A DNA stretch of 64,000 nt, from assembly GCF_002117485.1 (NCBI RefSeq), contig NZ_CP021033.1:124001-188000 (forward strand), given 5' to 3'. Under the pieces are notes generated by a model. It was not told the DNA's origin, made no database searches, and saw only the letters and a program-made list of their open reading frames with translations. How positions within the stretch are numbered: the stretch's first letter is position 1; each line of letters opens with the position of its first letter. This stretch comes from Rhizobium sp. NXC14 (GTDB lineage: Bacteria; Pseudomonadota; Alphaproteobacteria; Rhizobiales; Rhizobiaceae). The translations under genes and the position numbers were made by a program. Below are positions 17,549 to 26,454 of this stretch, in pieces.

Positions 17549-18076
17549 ATGGACTGGATCAATCGTCATATCGATCAGCCGTTATTGAACGGCGCGGCAG
17601 GCTTGCTGCGGCAGTGGCACATCCGTACGCGGCAGTCGCCGGAGCTGCTGGAGCCGACCTGGAATCTTGTCGTGCTATCCTTTCTCCTGATTGCCAGCGG
17701 ACAGGTTATGACAGGCAAGCCTTTCGCGCTCAGCATCGCCGCGCTGATCATGCTGGCCCTGCCTTCAGCCAAAAAATTGCTTTCGGCGGTCAAGGCAGGC
17801 GGAAGCGCTTATGGCGCCCGGGAATACAAGTCCTCGAGGGCGCGGGCCGTCGCCAAACGGGAGGCGGAATGGTCGGTGCGGATCATCGTGCTGTTTTCAT
17901 CCGCCTGCCTTCCCTTCATCGCCCGCATCGATGATCCGGTGGGCGCCTGTTTCATGCTGGGGGCAAGTGTCTGGTTCGTGCTGACCGGGCCGCTCAAGAC
18001 CTATCTCGATGCGGCCGAACCTCCCGAACCGACTGAAGGCGACCGGATGTACAGCGGCGTCTTTCATTTCGGCTGA
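17549..18076 (+). CDS. Hypothetical membrane protein
   Basis: 175 residues, no family recognised. Four hydrophobic stretches are visible: NLVVLSFLLIASGQVM, ALSIAALIMLALP, VRIIVLFSSACLPFIA and ACFMLGASVWFVLTGP, with a basic cytoplasmic loop (YKSSRARAVAKREAEW) between the second and third. The ATG at 17549 follows a GGGGCGGG purine run. It lies between the ABC-F gene and the DUF1328 gene on the same strand. Confidence 0.65.
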   Translation: MDWINRHIDQPLLNGAAGLLRQWHIRTRQSPELLEPTWNLVVLSFLLIASGQVMTGKPFALSIAALIMLALPSAKKLLSAVKAGGSAYGAREYKSSRARAVAKREAEWSVRIIVLFSSACLPFIARIDDPVGACFMLGASVWFVLTGPLKTYLDAAEPPEPTEGDRMYSGVFHFG

Positions 18077-18119
18077 ACGACGCCGATGCGACGTTCCATC
18101 TGCCAGCCATGAGGGTGAG

Positions 18120-18145
18120 GGAACCAAAACGGGCGGTCGCCGTTA
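18120..18145 (+). promoter_or_regulatory. EcfG-like promoter for the DUF1328 gene
   Basis: GGAAC (18120-18124) lies 17 bases from GTTA (18142-18145). The spacing and both hexamer cores match the general-stress sigma factor pattern. The DUF1328 start codon is 30 bases downstream. Confidence 0.68.
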
Positions 18146-18174
18146 TCTCCGCAGCAACGTAAAAGGAGATTGCG

Positions 18175-18339
18175 ATGCTTTACTACGCTCTGGTGTTTCT
18201 CGTTGTGGCCTTGATTGCCGGTGTCCTCGGATTTGGCGGCATCGCAGGGGCTTCAGCTTCCATTGCCCAGGTTCTGTTCTTCATTTTCCTGGTGTTGTTC
18301 GTCGTCTCGCTTGTCATGCGCTTCATGCGCAGAGTATAG
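18175..18339 (+). CDS. DUF1328 (YtjA-like) small membrane protein
   Basis: 54 residues in two membrane helices: [21 protein letters not shown], then [21 protein letters not shown]. The sequence [17 protein letters not shown] between them is characteristic of DUF1328. AAAAGGAG (18161-18168) sits 6 bases before the ATG. Family members are often induced by stress, and an EcfG-like promoter lies just upstream. A terminator follows. The gene is easily missed because of its length. Confidence 0.85.
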   Translation: MLYYALVFLVVALIAGVLGFGGIAGASASIAQVLFFIFLVLFVVSLVMRFMRRV

Positions 18340-18361
18340 TGAAGATTGATCAAGTATAAAG

Positions 18362-18387
18362 CCCGGTGATATTTATCACCGGGTTTT
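18362..18387 (+). terminator. Intrinsic terminator after DUF1328
   Basis: CCCGGTGAT (18362-18370) pairs with ATCACCGGG (18375-18383) around a 4-base loop and is followed by TTTTGCTTTTG. A textbook 9-bp stem with a T-tract. Confidence 0.88.
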
Positions 18388-18666
18388 GCTTTTGTTGACG
18401 GCCCTCACCGGCCGGCGGAAACTAGCCTCGAGCGAATGTGCTTTTTGTGCAACCATCCCTAACAAGATCGTGAAAGGCCGCATGCAAGTCGCATATGCCT
18501 TCGAAATGTCCCAATGGGGCTGAACCGTGGGGCTGTCGCTTGCGCCCTCCCACGCGCTTTGACACGCGATGCGAAAACGGCGCCGTCCGGGATTGCTCTG
18601 CGGTCCCCTGCGATATCCGGTGCCGCCAGCCGGGTGTTCCCGTCACGATTTGAGAAGGAGAGACTT

Positions 18667-19188
18667 ATGAAAAAAACTCTTGCGACGGCGTTTGCCGCGG
18701 TATCGTTGACGTTTGTCGGCGCGGGGGCGGCCAATGCCGCCGACCCCGTCACCAGAACCTATGAAGAGCCGGACCTGCGCAATGGCGTGAAGATCGGTTA
18801 TCTCACTTGCGATATCGGCGGCGGCACGGGATATGTGCTCGGTTCGTCCAAGGAAGCCGATTGTGTCTTTCAGTCAATTGTCGGCAATGAGCTTTTCGAT
18901 CACTACACCGGCGAAATTCGAAAGCTTGGCGTCGATCTCGGCTTCACCACGCGCAGTCGTCTGATCTGGGCGGTGTTTGCGCCAACGGCTGGTTATCATC
19001 GCGGGTCGCTCGCCGGACTTTATGTCGGTGCCAGCGCAGAGGCGACGGTTGGTGCCGGCGTCGGCGCCAACCTCCTGGTCGGTGGCACCTCCGGTTCAAT
19101 CCATCTGCAGACGGTTAGCCTGACCGGCCAGCTGGGCCTGAATGTTGCGGCCGGCAGCGCGTCGATGACACTGATCCCGGCGGATTGA
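18667..19188 (+). CDS. DUF992 secreted protein
   Basis: 173 residues from the ATG at 18667, preceded by GAAGGAG. The Sec signal peptide is KKTLATAFAAVSLTFVGAGA with cleavage likely after ANA (residue ~24). The mature part contains VKIGYLTCDIGGGTGYVLGSSKEADCVF, the DUF992 hallmark with two Cys, then a Gly/Ala-rich C-terminus (ASAEATVGAGVGANLLVGG). DUF992 proteins are periplasmic or outer-membrane-associated in alphaproteobacteria, with no known function. About 330 bases precede it without another gene. Confidence 0.86.
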   Translation: MKKTLATAFAAVSLTFVGAGAANAADPVTRTYEEPDLRNGVKIGYLTCDIGGGTGYVLGSSKEADCVFQSIVGNELFDHYTGEIRKLGVDLGFTTRSRLIWAVFAPTAGYHRGSLAGLYVGASAEATVGAGVGANLLVGGTSGSIHLQTVSLTGQLGLNVAAGSASMTLIPAD

Positions 19189-19265
19189 CGGGTTTTGTCG
19201 CCCCCTGCCGCGACGCAGCGGGGGCGTCACGCGATTATTGGATTGGGCTTGCTGGCGACGAAACG

Positions 19266-19733
19266 ATGGATATCCGAGTTGCTACGCCCGACGAGGATGA
19301 AATCCTCGTCGGGCACTATCTGAAAATCTGGGACAGCTATGGCACGCCGCCCGAACATTACAGGCCGGATGCGGTGGCGCGGATATTGTCGTTCTTGAGA
19401 AGCGGTCGCGAGGAGCGGCGCCTTGCTTCGTTCCTGGCCATTGTGGACGACGAAATCGCTGGTTCCGTATCTTGCCAGCTGCACCAATCGCCGTTTCCGG
19501 AAGTCATTCGGCCGGAACAGCGGTTGCACGGTTACATCTGGTCCGTCTATGTCGCCGAAGCCTTCCGTCGGCGCGGCATCGCTTTGGCGCTGACGAATAA
19601 GGCCGTCGATTATCTGAAATCCATCGGCTGCACGACTGCCGTCATTCATGCCTCGGATGTGGGGGAGCCGGTCTATCGGAATGCTGGCTTCGAACTGGCG
19701 AAGGAAATGCGGCTGAAGTTTCCTATGGAGTGA
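19266..19733 (+). CDS. GNAT-family N-acetyltransferase
   Basis: 155 residues starting at the ATG at 19266 (MDIRVATPDEDEIL); the frame is open upstream to 19185. GNAT core features are LASFLAIVDDEIAGSV, the acetyl-CoA-binding motif A in SVYVAEAFRRRGIALALTNKAVDYL (R/Q-x-x-G-x-A pattern), and IHASDVGEPVYRNAGFEL. Transfers an acetyl group from acetyl-CoA to an unknown amine. It stands alone after the DUF992 gene. Confidence 0.82.
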   Translation: MDIRVATPDEDEILVGHYLKIWDSYGTPPEHYRPDAVARILSFLRSGREERRLASFLAIVDDEIAGSVSCQLHQSPFPEVIRPEQRLHGYIWSVYVAEAFRRRGIALALTNKAVDYLKSIGCTTAVIHASDVGEPVYRNAGFELAKEMRLKFPME

Positions 19734-19793
19734 GCCGCGTAGCCGAAGCACCTACAGGCGGCTGAGGAATGTGCGCGGCGGCGCGTTTTCTGT

Positions 19794-20723
19794 TTACGCT
19801 TTCGGCTTGCCGGGTGCGATAAAGGCGTTGATCGCCGCCTCGTCATGGCCGGCTTCGCGTAGGAAGCGGCTCGCGAATTCGATGGCAGGACTTCTCAATG
19901 CATCGTCCGGCCGGATCAGGTGAAAAGCGACATGGGAATCGAGGGTACGCTGTGACACTGCGACGACGCGCCCGGCGGCTAGCGCGGCATCCGATAGCGG
20001 CGGCCGTGCAAGCGCAATGCCGAGCCCTTGCGCGCAGGCGTCGACCACCAGATTGTAATCCTCGAAGCGTCGGTCCTGGCCGCGCGGCGTATAGTCGACA
20101 CCCTCACGCGCTAGCCAGCGGCGCCAGCCTTCGATATTGGAGTCGTGAAGGATCGGCAGATCGAGCAGCGAAAGGCCATCCGAGCGTTGCCCGAGTCGTG
20201 CTGCCATTGCCGATGAGGCGATCGGAAAAGATTTCTCCTGCCAGAGCGGCAGGGCGCGCACGCCGGCCCATGGTCCCTTGCCGCAGCGGATGGCAAGGTC
20301 CGTGCCTTCGCCGAAGTCCGCAAGGCGGTGTTCGAGCGTCAATTCGACGTGCAGCTCATTTCCTTCGAGCTTTGCCAGGCGCGGAAACAACCATAGAGAG
20401 GCGACGGACGGAGTAACTGAAAGGCGCACCACCGCCTTGTTCGGCCGTGGCAGCCAGCGCTCGCCGGTGTTACCGAGCAGGGAAAGGGCTTCCTCGGCAC
20501 GGGCGAAGAAGCGCATTCCCTCCGGGGTGAGGCGCACACCGCGAGCTTCACGCGCGAAGAGCCGCACACCCATCCAGCGCTCGAGCCGCGAGACCTGCCG
20601 CGATACGGCGCCATGGGTGATTCCGCTTTCCTCGGCCGCGGCCGAAAACGATCCGAGCCGAGCGGCGCGGGCAAAGGTCTCGAGCGTATCGAGCGGGGGG
20701 AGCACTGGCGAGCTGTGAACCAT
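19794..20723 (-). CDS. LysR-family regulator (GcvA-like)
   Basis: 309 residues from the ATG at 20723; a GTG six bases earlier is in frame. The helix-turn-helix is at residues ~7-65 ([21 protein letters not shown], then [28 protein letters not shown]). The effector domain contains [22 protein letters not shown] sequence and [16 protein letters not shown], typical of the GcvA/AmpR branch. It is divergent from a DMT exporter 85 bases away, which is its probable target. Confidence 0.87.
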   Translation of the reverse strand: MVHSSPVLPPLDTLETFARAARLGSFSAAAEESGITHGAVSRQVSRLERWMGVRLFAREARGVRLTPEGMRFFARAEEALSLLGNTGERWLPRPNKAVVRLSVTPSVASLWLFPRLAKLEGNELHVELTLEHRLADFGEGTDLAIRCGKGPWAGVRALPLWQEKSFPIASSAMAARLGQRSDGLSLLDLPILHDSNIEGWRRWLAREGVDYTPRGQDRRFEDYNLVVDACAQGLGIALARPPLSDAALAAGRVVAVSQRTLDSHVAFHLIRPDDALRSPAIEFASRFLREAGHDEAAINAFIAPGKPKA

Positions 20724-20808
20724 GCTCACATTTGATCATCGATTGCGGTGCTTTTCAAGCATGCATCGAAAGCCTAATTCATTGTCGCAAGCACATATGG
20801 AGGTGAAC

Positions 20809-21714
20809 ATGAGCATGGCGGCAAGCGCACCAGTTTCGGCAAAACAGCAAAGCGGCTTCGATCTGATCGCCTTTGCTGCGATTGTCGTCACCATTCTCTT
20901 CTGGGCCTCTTCCTTCGTGGTGATCCGTATCTGTCTCGGACCGCTGACGCCGATCGAACTGGCAACGGCGCGTTATGTGGCGGCAGGCGTCCTCGCCCTT
21001 TTCTATCTCGCCATCTACCGGCCGATGCCGGAAAAGCGTGATTTCCTCCGCCTCTCGGTGGCTGCCGTCCTCTTCATCGCTGCCTATGCGGTTCTCCTGA
21101 ACACCGGCGAGCAGACTGTGGCGGCGGGGCCGGCGAGCTTCATCATCAATACCATGCCCGTCTTCACAGCCCTGATTGCCACATTCGTGCTTAGCGAGCG
21201 CTTCGGCCGCTGGGGGTGGGTTGGCACCGCGGTTTCCTTCGGCGGCGTGGCGCTGATTGCGCTTTCCTCCGACGGCGGCTTCAAGCTCGATCCGAACGCC
21301 GTGCTGATCCTCGGCGCAGCGCTCTGCTCGGCGATCGCCAGCGTGCTGCAGAAGCCGCTGCTCGCCCGCCTGCCGGCGCTTGCCGTCACCGCCTGGATCC
21401 TGTTGATCGGCTCCGTGCCGCTGTTTCCGGCCGTCCCGTCAACGATCCGCGCGCTGGCCGCGGCGCCGGCAGAGGTCAATTGGGGCGTTGCCTATCTCGT
21501 CATCTTCCCGACTGCGATCGGCTATCTCACTTGGGCCATCGCATTGAAGCGGCTGACGGCCGCTCGCGCCTCGAATTTTCTCTACGGCGTCCCGCCGGTC
21601 GCAACGCTGATCGGGTTCGTCTGGCTGGGCGAGACGCCGACGGCGCTGGGTGCTGCCGGCGGCGTGATGGCGATCCTTGGTGTGCTCGTGGTCAATGTGA
21701 TGCGGAAAAGATAG
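20809..21714 (+). CDS. DMT-superfamily (EamA) transporter
   Basis: 301 residues with ten predicted helices in two EamA repeats. The start is the ATG at 20809, preceded by GGAGGTG; the frame is open upstream to 20722 without a good site. Repeat 1 includes [15 protein letters not shown] and repeat 2 [23 protein letters not shown]. EamA proteins are mostly metabolite exporters (amino acids, metabolites of the YdcZ/RhaT class), substrate not predictable. Divergent LysR gene is the likely regulator. Confidence 0.88.
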   Translation: MSMAASAPVSAKQQSGFDLIAFAAIVVTILFWASSFVVIRICLGPLTPIELATARYVAAGVLALFYLAIYRPMPEKRDFLRLSVAAVLFIAAYAVLLNTGEQTVAAGPASFIINTMPVFTALIATFVLSERFGRWGWVGTAVSFGGVALIALSSDGGFKLDPNAVLILGAALCSAIASVLQKPLLARLPALAVTAWILLIGSVPLFPAVPSTIRALAAAPAEVNWGVAYLVIFPTAIGYLTWAIALKRLTAARASNFLYGVPPVATLIGFVWLGETPTALGAAGGVMAILGVLVVNVMRKR

Positions 21715-21790
21715 GTGCATCGGACCGCCGCCACATAAAGGTGACGAAGTCTCGCTGACAAATAGGCATTGCGCCGCCGTTCGCTTTATT

Positions 21791-21813
21791 TAAAAACGAA
21801 AGCAGAGCGAAAG
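21791..21813. promoter_or_regulatory. Candidate GlpR operator at its own gene
   Basis: AAAACGAAAGC (21793-21803) is followed closely by GAGCGAAAGG (21805-21814), directly repeated half-sites just before the regulator's start. The reverse complement of the first site, CCTTTCGTTTT, recurs upstream of glpD (22635-22645). Shared sites at both ends fit autoregulation by a DeoR-family repressor. Confidence 0.5.
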
Positions 21814-21821
21814 GGGCACCG

Positions 21822-22595
21822 ATGTTCTTGACCGACCGACAAACTGAAATCGTGGCGATTGCGAAATCGAGCGGCAGGGTTCTGGTCGAGGAGCTCGCCT
21901 CCCGCTTTTCGGTGACGCCGCAAACGATCCGCAAGGATCTGAACGATCTCTGCGATGCCCAGGTGCTGACACGCATCCACGGCGGCGCCACGTTTCCGAG
22001 CGGAACGGAGAACGTCAAATACGAGGCGCGGCGGCAGATTGCCGCTTCCGAGAAGCAGGCAATCGGTATGGCGGCAGTCGAGCTGATCCCGAGCGGAGCC
22101 TCGCTCTTCATCAACATCGGAACGACGACGGAAGCGGTGGGCGAGGCGCTCGCCAATCATCACGAGCTGATGGTGATCACCAATAACATCAACGTTGCCA
22201 ACAGGTTGCGTCTCTTTCCGGCAATCGAGGTGGTGATCGCCGGCGGCGTCGTACGCGGCTCGGACGGCGGTATCGTCGGCGAAGCGGCGGTCGATTTCAT
22301 CCGCCAGTTCAAGGTCGATTATGCCGTCATCGGCGCATCGGCGATCGATATCGACGGGGCGCTTCTCGATTATGATTTTCGCGAAGTGAAGGTCGCCCAG
22401 GCGATTATCGCCAATGCCCGGCATGTCATCCTCGTTGCCGATTCGACCAAGTTCGAACGCACCGCGCCGGTCCGGATCGGCCAGCTTTCCCAGGTCCATA
22501 CCTTCATCACCGACCACTGTCCGGTACCGTCGATTCGTAATCTCTGCCTCGAAAACAATGTGAAGCTGATCGAAACGAGCACCAGATCGCGTTAG
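21822..22595 (+). CDS. glpR: DeoR-family regulator, GlpR-like
   Basis: 257 residues. N-terminal DeoR helix-turn-helix: TDRQTEIVAIAKSSGRVLVEELA, then FSVTPQTIRKDLNDLCDAQVLTRIHGGA (residues ~3-55). The C-terminal DeoRC sugar-phosphate sensor has FINIGTTTEAVGEAL and VIGASAIDIDGALLDYDFREV. GlpR repressors sense glycerol-3-phosphate. Its place directly before glpD in a glycerol operon, and sites shared with the glpD promoter, support the name. AAAGGGGCACCG precedes the ATG. Confidence 0.88.
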   Translation: MFLTDRQTEIVAIAKSSGRVLVEELASRFSVTPQTIRKDLNDLCDAQVLTRIHGGATFPSGTENVKYEARRQIAASEKQAIGMAAVELIPSGASLFINIGTTTEAVGEALANHHELMVITNNINVANRLRLFPAIEVVIAGGVVRGSDGGIVGEAAVDFIRQFKVDYAVIGASAIDIDGALLDYDFREVKVAQAIIANARHVILVADSTKFERTAPVRIGQLSQVHTFITDHCPVPSIRNLCLENNVKLIETSTRSR

Positions 22596-22612
22596 TCATG
22601 CGAACGGAGCAA

Positions 22613-22665
22613 ACATTCGTTTGACATTCGCATTCCTTTCGTTTTAACTGTTCTCACTTTCGCAA
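22613..22665 (+). promoter_or_regulatory. glpD promoter with candidate GlpR sites
   Basis: A -35-like TTGACA (22621-22626) stands 17 bases from a weak -10 TTAACT (22644-22649). Repeated TTCG-containing elements cover it: ACATTCGTTTG (22613-22623), ACATTCGCATT (22624-22634), CCTTTCGTTTT (22635-22645) and CTTTCGCAA (22657-22665). The CCTTTCGTTTT element is the inverse of the one before glpR. Confidence 0.5.
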
Positions 22666-22683
22666 TCGCGCAGAATTTGTGCG

Positions 22684-24231
22684 ATGCGAAATTGGCAGCG
22701 GGCTCGGAGGGGGCAATTGGGCCGGGAGATACACGACATATTCGTCATCGGCGGCGGCATCAACGGCTGTGGCATTGCGCGCGACGCCGTCGGGCGCGGC
22801 TATTCCGTCGCGCTGGCGGAGATGAACGATTTCGCCTCCGGCACCTCGTCCGGCGCCACCAAGCTGATTCATGGCGGCCTGCGTTATCTCGAGCATTATG
22901 AATTCCGCCTGGTGCGTGAATCGCTGATGGAGCGCGAGATCCTCTGGGCGATGGCGCCGCACATCATCTGGCCGCTGCGCTTCGTACTGCCGTATCACAA
23001 GGGCGGCATTCGCCCGGCCTGGCTGATCCGGCTCGGCCTTTTCCTCTACGACCATCTCGGCGGCCGCAAGCTGCTGCCTGCGACTTCAGTGCTCGACATG
23101 CGCAAGGACCCGGCCGGCAAGCCGCTGAAGGCGCTGTTCACCAGAGCGTTCGAATATTCCGACGGCTGGGTCGATGATGCCCGCATGGTCGTGTTGAACG
23201 CCCGCGACGCTGCCGACAAAGGGGCGACGATCATGCCGCGCACCAAAGTAGTGTCGGCGCGACGCGAGAATGGACTCTGGCACATTGAAACGACCGATAC
23301 GGTCACTGGCCGCAATGACAGCCATCAGGCCCGCATGCTGATCAATGCCGCCGGTCCCTGGGTCGATCATGTCATTCGTTCCGCCTTCGGCCAGAACGAG
23401 GCCCACCACGTTCGTCTCGTTCAGGGTAGCCATATCGTCGTCAGGAAGAAGTTCGACGACCCTCGTGCCTATTTCTTCCAGAATCCCGACAACCGCATCA
23501 TCTTCGCCATCCCCTATGAGGGCGATTTCACCCTGATCGGCACCACCGACCGCGACTACACCGCCGATCCCAAAGATGTCCGGATCTCCGAGGAGGAGAC
23601 GGTCTATCTCTGCAATGCCGCGTCGGAATATTTCAAGGAACCGGTCAGGCCGGAGGACATCGTCTGGACCTACTCGGCAGTCAGGCCGCTTTTTGACGAT
23701 GGCGCCTCGAAGGCGCAGGAAGCGACGCGCGATTATGTGCTGAAGCTGGAGGGCGAAGCCGGGGCCGCGCCGCTGCTCAACGTCTTCGGCGGCAAGCTCA
23801 CCACCTATCGCCGGCTTTCCGAACATGCGCTGGAGAAGATCGGCGCCGCGATCGGTGTCAAGGGTGCTCCTTGGACAGCCAAAAGCCATCTGCCCGGCGG
23901 CGACTTCCCGGTCCGTGGCTACGAAGCGGAGGTCGCCGGTCTGAAGCGGCGCTATCCGTTCCTTGCCGATGCACACGCCCGCCGGCTGGTGCGCCGCTAC
24001 GGCACCCGGGCTGTGACATTGCTCGGCGCTGCCCGCGGCCATGACGACCTCGGACGGCTGTTCGGCGGCGATCTCTACGAGGCCGAGGTCAAATATCTCG
24101 TCGAGCATGAATGGGCCCGGCACGCTGAAGACGTGCTGTGGAGGAGAACAAAGGATGGTCTGCGCCTATCGAAGGAGCAGGCCCAGTCACTGGAGGAGTA
24201 CATGGCTGCCATACCGGCGATGGCCGGATAA
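22684..24231 (+). CDS. glpD: Aerobic glycerol-3-phosphate dehydrogenase
   Basis: 515-residue FAD enzyme that oxidises sn-glycerol-3-phosphate to dihydroxyacetone phosphate and feeds electrons to quinone at the membrane. The N-terminal FAD-binding motif is FVIGGGINGCGIARDAVGRGY, followed by NDFASGTSSGATKLIHGGLRYLEHYEF, the GlpD hallmark. Later blocks are AAGPWVDHV, VRLVQGSHIVV, FAIPYEGDFTLIGTTD and NVFGGKLTTYRRLSEHALEKI. Start: ATG at 22684; a TTG at 22717 closely preceded by GGAGGGGG would give a shorter N-terminus nearer to other GlpDs. First structural gene of the glycerol operon. Confidence 0.95.
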   Translation: MRNWQRARRGQLGREIHDIFVIGGGINGCGIARDAVGRGYSVALAEMNDFASGTSSGATKLIHGGLRYLEHYEFRLVRESLMEREILWAMAPHIIWPLRFVLPYHKGGIRPAWLIRLGLFLYDHLGGRKLLPATSVLDMRKDPAGKPLKALFTRAFEYSDGWVDDARMVVLNARDAADKGATIMPRTKVVSARRENGLWHIETTDTVTGRNDSHQARMLINAAGPWVDHVIRSAFGQNEAHHVRLVQGSHIVVRKKFDDPRAYFFQNPDNRIIFAIPYEGDFTLIGTTDRDYTADPKDVRISEEETVYLCNAASEYFKEPVRPEDIVWTYSAVRPLFDDGASKAQEATRDYVLKLEGEAGAAPLLNVFGGKLTTYRRLSEHALEKIGAAIGVKGAPWTAKSHLPGGDFPVRGYEAEVAGLKRRYPFLADAHARRLVRRYGTRAVTLLGAARGHDDLGRLFGGDLYEAEVKYLVEHEWARHAEDVLWRRTKDGLRLSKEQAQSLEEYMAAIPAMAG

Positions 24232-24273
24232 GGCGGCATGTGGTCCCCGCTGCGTGGAGGCAGGGGAATCGGA

Positions 24274-25371
24274 ATGCTGGAACTGCGAAACGCCGCCAAG
24301 ATGGTGGGCGCGGACTATCATATCTATCCGACCGATCTGGTCCTTGAGCGGGGCACGTTGAATGTCCTGCTCGGGCCGACGCTGTCGGGCAAGACGTCGC
24401 TGATGCGGCTGATGGCCGGGCTTGATCGTCCGACCGCCGGCTCCGTCCAATTCGACGGCGCCGATGTCACCGGCATGCCGGTGCAGAAGCGCAACGTCGC
24501 GATGGTCTACCAGCAGTTCATCAATTATCCGGCGCTGACGGTATACGAGAACATTGCCTCCCCGATGCGCATATCGGGCAAGGATGCCGCTACCATCGAC
24601 CGTGAAGTGCGCAAGGCGGCCGAGCTTTTGAAGCTAACGCCCTATCTCGACCGCACGCCGCTCAACCTGTCCGGCGGCCAGCAGCAGCGCACCGCGCTGG
24701 CGCGCGCGCTCGTCAAGAATGCCAGCCTCGTTCTGATGGACGAGCCGCTTGCAAACCTCGATTACAAGCTGCGGGAAGAACTGCGTGAGGAACTGCCGAA
24801 GATCTTTGCCCAATCCGGCGCGATCTTCGTCTATGCGACGACCGAACCGTCAGAGGCGCTCCTGCTCGGCGGCAACACGGCGACGCTGAACGAAGGCCGG
24901 GTAACGCAGTTCGGGCCGACGATCGATGTTTACCGCCGGCCCGCCGATCTCACCACAGCCGGCATCTTTGCCGATCCGCCGCTGAATATCCTCGACGTGA
25001 CCAAATCGGACAATTTCTTTACGCGTCCGGGCGGAGCGGCACTTCCGGTTCCCCCGCATCTGGCTGCCGTGCCGGACGGGCCGGTGACCGTCGCCTTTCA
25101 CCCGCATCACCTCGGCTTCAAACCGCAGACCGGTGAGGCTGCCCGCCTGCAGGCGCGCACGCTGGTTTCGGAGATCACCGGCTCGGAGAGCTTTGTTCAC
25201 CTGGACTACGACGGCGTGCGCTGGGTGATGCTCGCCCATGGCATTCACGACATCGACCCGGACATGGAGATAGAGGCCTTTCTCGACACGCGTCACCTCT
25301 TGGCCTTCGGCGCCGATGGCGGCGCCATTGCCACGATTGGCCGCGCTACCGCTGAAGCCGGAAAGGTATAG
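24274..25371 (+). CDS. glpS: Glycerol ABC transporter ATP-binding protein GlpS
   Basis: 365 residues (ATG at 24274; an ATG at 24238 is also in frame). Walker A is GPTLSGKT (residues 34-41), Q-loop MVYQQF, signature LSGGQQQR (from residue 132) and Walker B LVLMDEPLANLD. The switch (H-loop) position reads VYATTEPSEAL, so Thr190 replaces the catalytic His found in VYVTHD of relatives. A C-terminal TOBE-type domain follows. With GlpT it forms the ATPase pair of the glycerol importer described for R. leguminosarum. The missing His predicts that this subunit's own ATP site is weak. Confidence 0.92.
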   Translation: MLELRNAAKMVGADYHIYPTDLVLERGTLNVLLGPTLSGKTSLMRLMAGLDRPTAGSVQFDGADVTGMPVQKRNVAMVYQQFINYPALTVYENIASPMRISGKDAATIDREVRKAAELLKLTPYLDRTPLNLSGGQQQRTALARALVKNASLVLMDEPLANLDYKLREELREELPKIFAQSGAIFVYATTEPSEALLLGGNTATLNEGRVTQFGPTIDVYRRPADLTTAGIFADPPLNILDVTKSDNFFTRPGGAALPVPPHLAAVPDGPVTVAFHPHHLGFKPQTGEAARLQARTLVSEITGSESFVHLDYDGVRWVMLAHGIHDIDPDMEIEAFLDTRHLLAFGADGGAIATIGRATAEAGKV

Positions 25372-25380
25372 GAGAGCACA

Positions 25381-26451
25381 ATGGCACGCATTACGCTCGA
25401 CCATATCCGCCACGCCTACGGAGCTAATCCGCAGACGGAGAAGGATTATTCGCTGAAGGAAGTCGACCACGAGTGGAACGACGGCGGCGCCTATGCGCTG
25501 CTCGGCCCCTCCGGTTGCGGCAAGACCACGCTGCTGAACATCATCTCGGGTCTGCTGCAGCCCTCGCACGGTCGCATCCTCTTCGACGGCAAGGATGTGA
25601 CGAACCTGTCGACGCAGAGCCGCAACATAGCCCAGGTCTTCCAGTTTCCGGTCATCTACGACACCATGACCGTTTACGATAATCTCGCCTTTCCGCTGCG
25701 CAACCGCGGCGTGGCGGAGGCCGATGTCGACCGCCGCGTCCGCGACATTCTCGAGATGATCGACCTTGCCGGCTGGGCCAAGCGCAAGGCGCAAGGGCTG
25801 ACGGCCGACCAGAAGCAGAAGATCTCTCTCGGCCGCGGCCTCGTGCGCAACGACGTCAACGCCATCCTGTTCGACGAGCCGCTGACCGTCATCGACCCGC
25901 ATATGAAATGGGTGCTGCGCTCGCAACTGAAGCGGCTTCACAAGCAGTTCGGCTTCACCATGGTCTACGTCACCCACGACCAGACCGAGGCGCTGACTTT
26001 CGCCGAGAAGGTCGTCGTCATGTATGACGGCCAGATCGTTCAGATCGGCACGCCGGCCGAGCTTTTCGAGCGGCCGAGCCACACCTTCGTCGGCTATTTC
26101 ATCGGTTCGCCCGGTATGAACGTCATGCCCGCCAGGGTCGAAGGCAGCGCCGTCAAGGTCGGAGACGAGGTTTTGACGCTGGATTACGCGCCGAGGACCG
26201 CTGGCAGTTCCAAGACCGAGCTCGGCATCCGCCCCGAATTCATCCGCCTCGGGCGGGAAGGCATGCCGGTCAACATCACCAAGGTCGAGGATATCGGCCG
26301 GCAGAAGATCGTCCGCGCCCGCTTCGCCGGCCAGCCAATTGCGATCGTCGTGCATGAGGACGCCGACATCCCCGCAGATGCCCGCGTCACCTTCGATCCG
26401 TCCGCCATCAGCATTTACGCCGACAGCTGGCGCGTCGGCAGGGAGGCCTGA
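25381..26451 (+). CDS. glpT: Glycerol ABC transporter ATP-binding protein GlpT
   Basis: 356 residues. Walker A is GPSGCGKT (42-49), Q-loop AQVFQF, Walker B AILFDEPLTVID, and the H-loop His is intact in VYVTHDQTEAL (His199). The signature motif is degenerate: LTADQKQKISLGRGL (Leu140 onward) in place of LSGGQ. The C-terminal regulatory domain has GMNVMPARVEGSAVKVG and LGIRPEFIRLG. Its defect complements that of GlpS, which keeps LSGGQ but lacks the His. Not related to the MFS antiporter GlpT of enterobacteria, despite the name. Starts 10 bases after glpS, with GGAGAGCACA before the ATG. Confidence 0.92.
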   Translation: MARITLDHIRHAYGANPQTEKDYSLKEVDHEWNDGGAYALLGPSGCGKTTLLNIISGLLQPSHGRILFDGKDVTNLSTQSRNIAQVFQFPVIYDTMTVYDNLAFPLRNRGVAEADVDRRVRDILEMIDLAGWAKRKAQGLTADQKQKISLGRGLVRNDVNAILFDEPLTVIDPHMKWVLRSQLKRLHKQFGFTMVYVTHDQTEALTFAEKVVVMYDGQIVQIGTPAELFERPSHTFVGYFIGSPGMNVMPARVEGSAVKVGDEVLTLDYAPRTAGSSKTELGIRPEFIRLGREGMPVNITKVEDIGRQKIVRARFAGQPIAIVVHEDADIPADARVTFDPSAISIYADSWRVGREA

Positions 26452-26454
26452 GCC

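Noticed and set aside
18346..18354. TTGATCAAG as an FNR/FixK box
   Set aside because: The FixK/FNR box needs TTGAT-N4-ATCAA; this lacks the spacer and lies just after a stop codon, before a terminator.
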